From Sphagnum compactum (taxonomy: Eukaryota > Bryophyta > Sphagnopsida > Sphagnales): a stretch of 64,000 bases of DNA. The position numbers were made by a program, and so were the translations under genes. Where the stretch lies: NCBI GenBank assembly GCA_965153455.1, contig OZ234502.1, positions 6,603,495-6,667,494 on the forward strand. The letters run 5' to 3'. Positions 49,231 through 57,632 of this stretch are shown one piece after another (position 1 is the first letter of the stretch; every line of letters starts with the position of its first letter). Below the pieces are notes generated by a model, which did no database searches, was not told the origin of the DNA, and saw only the letters and a list, made by a program, of their open reading frames with translations.

Positions 49231-50448
49231 CTTCCTTGATTTTCTATCCTAAATCTTTTTTGAACCAAAATTTAGGGTATTAATGAACTTGTGGAGTCAA
49301 ATCATTTTTGAAGGATTTTTTGCACCTGTGTTTTTTTCACTGTTTGATTTCTAGTAAAGCTTGTTGGATATAATAATAGCCATTTTTTTTCTTTCTTTCT
49401 CGTGTAAATTTTTGTTTCTAAAATTTTCTCTCGATTTGGGTTGAAAACAGATACCGTACTTGGCAACATCAACAATGATTTTTTGTTTTGTGTTTTGCCT
49501 GATGGCTCAAGTCGCGGTTCATTCAGCTGCTCAGTTCTTTCGGTTTTACTTTGTCCTCTTTGAGTTCACGCTGGCTGTTACATTCTTGGGTGCACTTATT
49601 GTTGTTGCGAGCCCATTACCACAGGTAAAAAATGAATAAATAATTAATTAATTAACACCCACATCAAGCTTTCCTCATTTTTTTGCAATATAATTACAAT
49701 AATAATAATGCTTCCGCATTTTCTTCTACCCAAAGTGCCAAAATGGATATTTACTTTCATACATGACCAAGTTTCTTTACTATATGTATGTATGTATGTA
49801 TGTATTAGAAATATGAATTTCGTTTTGCAGTGAGTATATTTTCGTCATTTTTCAGTTTGTAAAAAAAATTATAATTTTTATTCTTTTTTAGTGTTTACAA
49901 AATATTGGTGTTATGTTTTGTAATGTCAAAACTTTGATTTTTCATATGCAATTAATTTGTTAATGGATTTTTTTCATTTCTTGGGTGGGTGTGTGTGTGT
50001 CTGTGCGTGTCTGTGTTTTTTTTTTCAGATCGCAGCTGTTCTTGTTCCTGTTGTGATTGGCTTTTGGACCGCGACTGGTGGGTCCGTTGTTCCAAAAAAG
50101 AAGATATTGAATACGGTTATTTGGATATTCTGGACGAATCCAATCCAATATGCACTCAATTCGTTGACCTCGATAACATTCTTCTGCGACACCAACAAAC
50201 CCGAGTGTTTGAACAACGGGGCAAATATGGCATGCCTGAACTCACCAGCTGCATGTGCACAATGCAGCTGCCCTCGTGTGAGTGACCTCAACAACGTATT
50301 TGTGTGGACTCAACTTCAATTCAATCGTAGTTTGAACAATGCACGTATTCCCATTGATATGCTCGTTCTAGCAATGTTTGTCCTTTTTTTCCGATTTGTT
50401 ACTGCTGTTCTGCTTTACTTTAGAATGAAGAGACTGAAGCCAAAGTAA
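39563..50448 (+). CDS. Full-size ABCG/PDR-type transporter with inserted PDZ-like domain, 18 exons
   Basis: About 1768 residues, longer than usual PDRs (~1400-1500). Exons: 39563-40118, 40290-40756, 41092-41166, 41852-41960, 42115-42570, 42865-43066, 43378-43900, 44148-44282, 44714-44968, 45257-45431, 46078-46460, 46644-46902, 47158-47369, 47576-47776, 48187-48336, 48616-49170, 49451-49624, 50029-50448; all introns GT-AG, no stops. Order: Ser/Arg-rich N-terminus (1-340), NBD1 (Walker A GPPGCGKS 403-410), PDZ-like domain (about 685-795), membrane domain 1 (about 830-1090), NBD2 (GSYESGKT 1184-1191), membrane domain 2 (about 1460-1768) with a Cys-rich loop before the last segment. NBD1 has VDG where the Walker B DE is expected (E to G at 551) and LTADE in place of the signature. 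NBD2 has LDL (E to L at 1318), NSREQ, and lacks the Q-loop Gln (D1232) and H-loop His (Q1350). Substrate unknown. The intact long frame argues for a functional gene, probably not a standard pump. Confidence 0.88.
41150..41655 (+). repeat. Tandem copies of an exon end and its 5' splice site inside ABCG intron 3
   Basis: The end of exon 3 with its donor (CCATGTTTACAAAGGTAA) recurs in the following intron. ACAAAGG anchors are at 41161 (the real junction), 41250, 41337, 41486 and 41573. Between them TTAATTAAGCACATAATTCC, AGTGACCCATTTCAG and TCAAAATTCT repeat too. Period is about 87-89 bp with one longer step. Each copy keeps a donor-like ACAAAG/GTNN and most keep an acceptor-like TTNCAG. Confidence 0.85.
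43258..43366 (+). repeat. 44 bp tandem repeat before exon 7 of the ABCG gene
   Basis: GTGGGTTGT followed by GGTACCTGGTTGG and AGGTAGGTTGTTGATACTTG occurs twice plus a partial third copy (starts 43258, 43302, 43346). It ends about 20 bp before the acceptor of exon 7, replacing the usual pyrimidine tract with a G/T-rich one. Confidence 0.75.
43565..43897 (+). other. PDZ-like domain within the ABCG protein
   Basis: Residues about 685-795 of the transporter read as a PDZ fold. QPLGLGFTES is the carboxylate-binding loop (literal GLGF at 694-697). It is followed by a variable loop, MLVAGVIEKGGSLAEPS, then IAPGDEVVAVGG (the conserved G-D-x-hydrophobic-hydrophobic segment), a LASAI helix and VRLQLERP as the last strand. 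PDZ domains bind C-terminal tails of partner proteins. The domain sits on the cytosolic linker between NBD1 and the first membrane domain, all within exon 7. The order of elements supports PDZ; an alignment was not possible here. Confidence 0.75.
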
Positions 50449-51089
50449 AAAACATGGAAAAAAAAAGAACCATTGTGACTTGTAGGTTTCAATATGTCAT
50501 CTACCAAAACTTAGTTTATTGTGATATCATGCAAACTGGAACATCAACTTGTAGAATAGTATTGTAACCCCCTTTGTCAAGCATCAAAGTGTATTTATCG
50601 ACAATAGCATTAGGGTAGTTGGCAACATTAGTTCACTTTCAGTTACTTCCTACGTGTAGAAGAAATTGTTGCGGTTTTCTTTTCAGCTTTATAAGGGGTA
50701 GTAGGTAATAGTAGTAGGAAATTATGTTCTTGTATTGTGATGAAAATCGTGATTTTCTTCACTCCATATGATCCTTGAGATATGGTGTAATTAATGTTGG
50801 CATAATAAATGGGGTACCTTCACCTACATATAGTGAAGCTAAGTTCAATGTAACATCTCTAGAGCCAAATAAAAGACTTTCAAGCCTTTGTCTCTTATGT
50901 AATGCATTGAAGTTTGAAGGTGCAAAATTTGTAATGAAATGTCATTGACCATCTCATGTGAATTTAATTTTGTTGCTTGCTTGTAGCTATGGCAATGTAA
51001 GAACCTAGTTGCGAAAGCAAGAAACCGAGAAAAAACTTTGTGACAAAGGAGGAGAAGTAGTTGTGTAGGTCGGATCTTCACATGCCACA
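50449..51089. other. ABCG 3' region and spacer
   Basis: Probably contains the 3' UTR. AATAAA-type polyadenylation motifs occur at about 50803 and 50866. No gene is seen. Confidence 0.4.
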
Positions 51090-51730
51090 TGATCCTATCA
51101 TGGGGGCAATGGCCAAAAAGGTCAAGCATTTTGGAAGCAAATCACAACATACTATTATAACAATCACTTTGCTTGTCATGGATAGCGTCTAACTCCAAAT
51201 GGGGTTTCATCAAACACAAAGTGACAAAATTATGTGGGAACTATCACTTGCTACTAGTTGCCCTCAACGAGAATGACACTTCTAGTGAGGCTACCTTGCA
51301 AAAAGCTCTAAACCTTTTCAAGTTGAAACACCCAAAAAACATTTACTTTGTTTTCATACATTGTTGGTTGATCTTCAAGGACATGCCTAGATGGTTACAG
51401 ACTAAAGAAGAACGTAGGAGAGTGACCCCATGAAGAGTAAAGCATCCATTGATATAAGAATAGCCAAGAGCCTAAATGAAAATGTAAAAATTGATGAAAT
51501 AGTTGTAGAACACGTGTAGAATTCTAATGGGGCAAGATTTTGAAGAGGTTGCAAAGGTCACGTGTAGCCAAACACGAACAAAGGAATCACCAAATGAAGG
51601 ATTGTGCTCTCAAAGAACAAGCAAAAAAATTGCCAATGTGGCAACTACTACATTGAAAAGGTTGAAATTATGAAAAACCAAAGTGCACTTGTTCTTCTTA
51701 TGATCTTTGGAAACTAGGTATCAAAATTTG
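51090..51730 (+). pseudogene. PIF/Harbinger-associated Myb/NAM-like protein, decayed
   Basis: The plus strand encodes, with frame changes and stops, a remnant of the plant protein family annotated as 'No apical meristem-associated C-terminal', often carried by PIF/Harbinger transposons. Visible pieces in order are AFWKQITTYYYNNH (about 51116-51160), then after a frame change SKWGFIKHKVTKLCGNYH, KALNLFKLKHPK and FVFIHCWLIFKDMPRWLQ (51173-51400), and further scraps to about 51730. The frame change near 51170 and stop at 51431 rule out a working gene. Together with the transposase fragment at 52090-52465 it marks a dead Harbinger element. Confidence 0.65.
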
Positions 51731-52089
51731 AAACTTGAGAATACTTGAAGTTATAACACCAAGATTTCAAGAAGCTTCAATGCCAACTCCAACATTCATT
51801 AACTATTGCAATAAATGCACTTTTGGCACCTACAGCCATGCGTCCACGCATGACACCTTCAGCATTTGCAATGATGTTTCCATGCACAAGGAGTTTTCCA
51901 CACACAATGACACCTCCACTTGTAATGACACCCCCACATGTGAACTCACTTCAACTATTTCAAATGACACAAATAATTCATTAGTTGCAAATTCCATAAT
52001 TTTGATAGCCTCTTATATTGCCATGCTAAACATTAGGGAGTAAGCATTCACAACACATATTTGGCAAATTGGTAGAAATGTGGGATTTT

Positions 52090-52465
52090 GATTGCAAAAT
52101 ATGTAATCTCATTGAAGATTTTTTTTCAATCAAATTGGTGTAGGCCCTTCATGGTCCACAAGTGTTCTACCAAGTTTGATGTCAAATTGAAATGTGATTA
52201 AAAAAAATTTAGCTTTTGAATGCCTTCCATGTATATTTGAAAATTACTTTCCACCTCAATTGCCATGCATTTCCTTAATAAAGAATGGTTCAAGATTATG
52301 GTCCCTTTTGTCGTCAATTATCATGTTGTGGACAATCACACAAGCAATCATGATTCCATAGATCATATCCATTTGCCATAGTCTAAACATGTCTTGAATG
52401 ATGTCAAAACAAGATTTCAAAACATCAAAACAACTTTTCACATCTTTCCTCATTCCTTCTTGCAT
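52090..52465 (-). pseudogene. PIF/Harbinger transposase (HARBI1-like) C-terminal fragment
   Basis: The minus strand reads EGMRKDVKSCFDVLKSCFDI, then RLWQMDMIYGIMIACVIVHN and MIIDDKRD, the typical C-terminal block of plant Harbinger DDE nucleases. After a stop near 52256 the frame still shows LVEHLWTMKG near 52115, the usual protein end. The catalytic DDE core and N-terminus are missing upstream. It is convergent to the Myb/NAM-like remnant. Confidence 0.75.
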
Positions 52466-52764
52466 CTATTGGACTCAAATTAGCTTAACCCAAATTTTAT
52501 TAGGAAGGGTAGGACGGCTAAGGAAGTTTTTGGAGTTAACCTTACGTCTAAAAGGGTAATTTAAGACATCTAACCTTATACTTGTTGTACTCCATGTTAA
52601 AACGCAATTTTAGCATGCCCTTAACACCTTGTCCTAGGCCATTCCCCTTTACCCCCTTGGAGATTATCAAAAGGGGGAGTCACAAGTTGTTGACCAATTT
52701 CCACCACTTCTACCCTCTGATTTTTGTTTAGTTACTCTATAAATTTCCTTACCCCTTCTCTTAT

Positions 52765-52986
52765 CTTGCAACCATAAAAAGGGGCATGGCCTAACTATGT
52801 TCAAACTTAGTAAAATGCTCCTCTCTAATAATTTCTTCCTTATTATTATTGTTTTAAAAAATAATAATAAAAATTCTTGCAACCATAAAAAGGGGCATGG
52901 CCTAACTATGTTCAAACTTAGTAAAATGCTCCTCTCTAATAATTTCTTCCTTATTATTATTGTTTTAAAAAATAAAAATAAAAATT
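52765..52986 (+). repeat. 111 bp tandem duplication
   Basis: CTTGCAACCATAAAAAGGGG to AAAAATTCTT occurs twice head to tail (starts 52765 and 52876). The copies are almost identical, differing mainly at the AATAATAAT/AATAAAAAT end, so the duplication is young. No gene function is apparent. Confidence 0.85.
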
Positions 52987-54234
52987 CTTCTTTTGTCTGC
53001 TATAGATTGCAAGTATCATTTCACAAGGATTACGACAAGTCATTACACACCAAAACATTTCACATCTTCAAGGAGAGGTTACAATGTATTTCTTCCAACC
53101 TTGAATCCTTTCACTCCCTTTTCTAGCTATCTCTTAACTTGTTCCTTAAACTCCTTCCTTTCACTACAATCCTATCTCCCATTATTTACAACTCTAGAGC
53201 CCTTAGCCATAACCTTAAAAACAACCCTTTCGACTTCTACCTTTACAGTATAACCCTACTTCCCTTTAGATTTCTTGTTTTCTTGCTTTCACAAGAGGGC
53301 AGACCATTGCTTGCTTGTTCCTAGGCTCAACAACCAAAAAATCCCAGCTCCCCTCCTTTTTTCTACTCCTACTCATTCCTACACGGTCTAGGTACCTTCT
53401 TTTGGTCTCCACCATCCGCCCCCTAGTCACCATGCTCATGAGTTCCCCTCCACTTGCATTGTCACAACCGCCATCACTTGAGGTTCTTACCTCCATTCAC
53501 CAAAACGAATGTTGATTTGACCACCCCTTGAAAAGCCGGTTGGTTCATGAAGTTGTAGCCTCTCACTTTCACCTACATTGCCCTCTCATGATACAAAGTC
53601 CTAGAAGGCAATTTAACACTCTTAGAAGCTTGGTGTGATGTGAAGCCTAACTAATTGAATCATGTAAGAGTATTTGGTAACATTGTTTATGCACATGTAC
53701 CAAAAGAACCAAAGTAAAGTTGGTTTCAAAGAACATTAGATGTATATATCTAGGTTATAGTATTGAGTCACTTAGGCTTACCTTTTTTGGAATATTGTAG
53801 ATAGAAAAAAAATCATCAATAGAGATGTCTTGTCCAACAAGGTATTAGATGTTGATAGTACAACTGAAGTTTGTTGTGATAGAAGGAACCAATGTTAACA
53901 TACATGAACTTGAGAGGATCCAAAGTCTAACTTAGCGAGAGAATACAGTGAGAACTAAAATTGAATTTCCAAAAATGGGAATGCAACTAGCCTTGATAGT
54001 GCACTTATGTTTGCATGCAAGAGCAATACACATTGCAACATGCAGTGATTAATCAAGCAAGTGATTCAAAGATTGATCTTTCCAGTGGCATGAACATTCC
54101 TCAAGGAGTTCATGTGGGGTGAACAAGACAACCACCAATTTTATTTGATAATTGGGAGAATGATCATCTAGCCTTTGTTAGTTTGATGGAGTTGATGGGG
54201 CTACCAAATGAGCTTGAAACATATGAAACTACCA
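52987..54234. other. Spacer, nothing recognised
   Basis: Open frames around 53266-53515 on both strands are somewhat GC-richer but match no family I know. The end (54080-54230) may already belong to the linker region of the copia remnant. Confidence 0.4.
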
Positions 54235-54650
54235 TGTTGTCAAAGGTGATAAATAGATATGAGAAGAGGTTATGCAAGAGAAAATAAAATCATTACATGC
54301 AAACTAAACCGGGAAGCTTGTGACTTTCCTTTTAGGGAATAACATAATAAAATGTAAGTGGGTATTCAAAGTTAAACCCAAGATAGATAAAATTGTGGAA
54401 ACGTACAAGGCCAAGTTGGTAGCAAAGGCTTGTTCATGAGTCTATGGAGTCTAGACCATCTTGTCAATAACTACAACTAAAGATGTAGAATTCATCTAAT
54501 TTGATGTCGAGACTATTTTCTTGCATGGGGAGTTGAAGGAAGAAATTTATCAACCTAAAAAGTTTGTTGAGCTTGGAGAAAAAGAGAAAGTATGCAAATT
54601 ATTGAAAGGTATGTACCAATTGAAGCAAGTGATTCAATTCTTTCTTACAA
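54235..54650 (+). pseudogene. Ty1/copia reverse transcriptase remnant
   Basis: The plus strand reads MQEKIKSLHAN, then NNIIKCKWVFKVKPKIDKI, ETYKAKLVAKA, FDVETIFLHGELKEEIYQ and KVCKLLKGMYQLKQ. This is the order of the start of the Ty1/copia reverse transcriptase domain. Several stops interrupt it and the YVDD box, RNase H and LTRs were not found. It is an old fragment. Confidence 0.8.
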
Positions 54651-54976
54651 ACGTAGCTTGCTGAAGATGATTAATTATTGCCAAAGATTACCAAGAATAA
54701 ATGGTAACACTAAATTTTACGTTTTAGCTAACCTTCTTTGATAAATTTTCCTTAATCACTGAGTGATTGGAAGTGATGAAAGATATGAAACAATAATTAG
54801 TGGTGATGGAGATTGTAAATGCATAGCATAATAACTTGGTAGTATCCACTAGTTCAAATTTCATATTCCCACGATATATATACATATAGTTATTTCTTTG
54901 TACAACTATGTTGCATTATTTTTGTCACAATTGCTTATATTTTGTTGCTTGTTTACTTTTGAATTATTTTTATAAT

Positions 54977-55392
54977 ATGAACATTTAATGCTAAAATATC
55001 TTGTTGTATCTTCTATTGTTGTAAAAGTTTTTTATAACTTCAACAAGTTAAACACTCAAAGACTTTCAAAAAGACACAATTACACTTTGACACTGACACT
55101 TTTCAATAGCTTCAACACCACGATATCGTATTTTTGAAAATGTTGAAATTTTCAAAAAACTAAAGTCATAGAAAACATTTTTCATAACATGAACATTTGA
55201 CGCTAAAATATCTTGTTGTATCTTGTATTGTTGTAAAAGTTTTTACATTTTCAACAACTCAGACATTCCAAAACTTTCAAAAAGACAATTCTACGCTTTG
55301 ACACTAACACTTTTGAATAGCTTCAACACTGTAATACCATATTTTTGGAAATGTTGAAATTTTCAAAGAAAAATTTCATAGAAAAGTGTTTG
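54977..55392 (+). repeat. ~212 bp tandem duplication, diverged
   Basis: ATGAACATTTAATGCTAAAA begins at 54977 and a matching ATGAACATTTGACGCTAAAA at 55189. The copies share TATCTTGTTGTATCTT, ACTTTCAAAAAGACA, TTTGACACT and AATGTTGAAATTTTCAAA in order. Divergence of roughly a tenth to a fifth suggests an older event. Confidence 0.75.
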
Positions 55393-55664
55393 TGAAGGAA
55401 AATATCAAATCTTCAAGAATATTCTATTTGTTGGATGAAAAAAAATCAAAATCAATAAATTATTTTCATAAGACACATGTTGAAGTTGCTAAGGTATTAA
55501 TGTAGGTGGTTGGTTTCTATGGTTTAGGGTTCCATGAACTAAATAAAAATTGCAAACCGCAATTTTGACTTCCATTGCAAATCATTTACAAGCCATAAGA
55601 GTTTAAACTCTTGGGATTCAGATTGTCATCATTTGAGGCCTTGGGAATTTTCTGTTGCAAATTC

Positions 55665-56110
55665 AAAAAATCCTTAAAAATTTGCCATATTTCTCTCTAC
55701 TTGGGTTTCAAGTAGGTAGCCAAAAATATTTTAATGAGGTTTTTTAGTTTTTCCTTTCCTATTTTGCTAATAGTCGAATTTGGCTAAATTCGCTTATGGA
55801 TAATTGGCACCTCAGCTACATCACAAAATTGAAAAAAAATAAAACACTGGTACCAGGCAGCCCTTTTTGTGTGCCAAAAGTTCTCATTTTTGCAAATTTT
55901 TGGAAGTTTTAGGTCACAAATCCAAATGATTTTTTGAATAAATAATCGCCAAAATTGATAAAAATTTTCTTTAAAATTGCCAGATTTCTTAGTTCAAGTA
56001 GGTAGCCCAGAAATATATAAAAATGTCTAATTTTTTTCCTTTCATATTTATAATAGCCATATTTGGCTATATCAGCTTATGATGATTGCAACGCCAGGTG
56101 GTACGTCACA
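55665..56110 (+). repeat. ~300 bp diverged tandem duplication
   Basis: TTGCCATATTTCTC..TTCAAGTAGGTAGCC (about 55680-55722) followed by CTAATAGTCGAATTTGGCTA recurs at about 55978-56010 and 56050-56070 as TTGCCAGATTTC..TTCAAGTAGGTAGCC and TAATAGCCATATTTGGCTA. The second copy ends near 56110. Confidence 0.65.
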
Positions 56111-56530
56111 AATTATTATTTATTATTTTTAAAAACACACTGACCGGGTACACGGGCAAGCTTCAACAAATGTCTGTCAAATAATTAATAAATCTCGAGG
56201 ATTATATGCCGATAATAGAATATTCTCAAAAAAGATTCTTTGGTTTCCTTCACAAAATCGTGGTTCTTTGGGAAAATAAAAATAAAAATTGAGGGAAATT
56301 ACAATATTTGTACAAAAATTGTATAATAATTGTAGTGTCGAAGCTGCCCAGCAAGGCTGCCCCAGGCGGACGTGGGCCCCACGGGCTGCCCGGGTCCCCA
56401 GACTACCTGGCTATGGCGCAGTGCGCCGCAGTCGGCCAATAGGAAACGGCAACGCAGTTCCATGAGGCCCGTTCCCGGTCTCCGTCTGCTATTTACCAAC
56501 AATCGTAGGGCCTGCAACGACGGAGCACGG

Positions 56531-56603
56531 TTTTGGACGGACGTAATCGTTTGTCCGCCGTTTTTGACGGACGTAAGCGTTTGTCCGCCGTTTTGGACGG
56601 AGC
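56531..56603 (+). repeat. 30 bp promoter repeat with ACGT core and inverted CGGAC/GTCCG arms
   Basis: Two full units (56531-56560, 56561-56590) of form TTTTGGACGGACGTAATCG plus TTTGTCCGCCG, and a third partial unit. Within each, CGGAC and GTCCG face each other across about 10 bp. ACGT is the core bound by plant bZIP/bHLH factors, so a regulatory role is plausible but unproven. Confidence 0.75.
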
Positions 56604-56668
56604 TGGCGAACAGGAAACAAAAGTTGGTACAAAGCGGAACAATAACACTCACTCACCAGCACTTGTGT

Positions 56669-56693
56669 GGGTTTAGGGTTTAGGGTTTTAGGG
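56669..56693 (+). promoter_or_regulatory. Telo-box cluster
   Basis: Three near-consecutive TTTAGGG motifs occur about 540 bp upstream of the KIC-like start codon. AAACCCTA telo-boxes are known promoter elements in plants, often of growth and translation genes. Confidence 0.5.
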
Positions 56694-57230
56694 TGGAAGG
56701 CAAAGAAAGAAAATACAAACGGGAAATGAGTCACTAGCGCATGAGATTTTGCAACGAAGCTACGCACCTCTTCAGCAGCAGCAGCAGCAGCGAGCTTGCT
56801 TCAGTCGGCCACTCATCTCTCTCTCTCTCTCTCTCTCTGCCATTTCACCTTTAGATTCTCGAGTCCGATGACAACTTTTTCGGGGAAATTGAGAGAATTG
56901 TGTATGGTGATCCTTTCAGGACATTTCTTGCTGGTTTTCGATTGCTTGCATTTGAGTTCTGTTGGTGCTGACGGTGCGGTTTGCTCTTTTTCTGTGCTTC
57001 TTCTTCTTCTTCTTCGGTCTGCTACGTGCCCACGACGGCTGTGTGTCGTCGACATGAAGAAGGAGGAGCCGTGCGCCTCTCTTTCCGGCATTTCTCTGCT
57101 TGTGGGGTTCTGACTGTCTGGAAGAGAGGGATCCGGTGAGGGCTGGAGAGAGAGAGAGAGAGAGAGTGTGTGTGTGTGTGTGTGTGTGCGCCTTTTTACA
57201 AACCTTGAAGCAGCATTAAGAGACAAAAAA

Positions 57231-57632
57231 ATGGTGGGAAGAGAGTGCTGCGACAATAATATGCAGACAACAGAAGTATTCCACGACTTCTTGCCGATCA
57301 TGGCCCAGAGACTGAAAGAAGAAGACTTCATCATGGAGCTCTGCAACGGGTTTCGCTTCGTTGCTGACCCTGATATCTACAAGATCACATTGGCAAGTTT
57401 GAAGAAGAATGCGAAGTGGTTAGGTCTTGAAGGCATGACTGACGACGATCTTCGGGCTATGATCAAGGAGGGCGACATTGATGGCGATGGAGCTTTAAAC
57501 GAGCGGGAGTTTTGCCTCCTTATGGTCAGAACCAGTCCGTCTCTCTTGTCTCAGGCGGAGACCTGGCTTGAAGACACACTGGAGAGAGAATTTGCGGAGA
57601 AGTGGTTCATGGATGAGGAGGGCTACATGTGA
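57231..57632 (+). CDS. KIC: KIC/PBP1-like single EF-hand calcium-binding protein
   Basis: Single-exon frame of 133 residues, matching the ~135 of Arabidopsis KIC. I chose the ATG at 57231, right after an A-rich context and a GA/GT microsatellite; the upstream in-frame extension is only CVCVCV-type microsatellite translation. The protein has FHDFLPIMAQRL, ELCNGFRFVADPD and WLGLEGM blocks typical of this family, and one canonical EF loop, D-I-D-G-D-G-A-L-N-E-R-E (D1, D3, D5, E12 all present, about residues 84-95), followed by FCLLMVRTSP and AETWLE. By family knowledge KIC binds calcium and then inhibits the kinesin-like calmodulin-binding protein, while PBP1 binds PINOID kinase. Which partner applies here cannot be read from sequence. 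Confidence 0.88.
   Translation: MVGRECCDNNMQTTEVFHDFLPIMAQRLKEEDFIMELCNGFRFVADPDIYKITLASLKKNAKWLGLEGMTDDDLRAMIKEGDIDGDGALNEREFCLLMVRTSPSLLSQAETWLEDTLEREFAEKWFMDEEGYM

Larger units (their letters stand above)
56340..57230 (+). promoter_or_regulatory. GC-rich promoter and leader of the KIC-like gene
   Basis: The composition jumps from AT-rich to GC-rich at about 56340. The segment contains a CCAAT box (about 56426), a two-and-a-bit copy 30 bp repeat with ACGT cores (56531-56603), telomere-type boxes (56669-56693), a CT microsatellite (about 56815-56839) and a GA/GT microsatellite (57144-57189) just before the start codon. These are common in plant core promoters and leaders. The transcription start was not located. 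Confidence 0.5.

Noticed and set aside
56299-56767. Open frames on both strands in the KIC promoter
   Set aside because: They arise from GC-rich DNA and the 30 bp repeat, without any recognisable domain.
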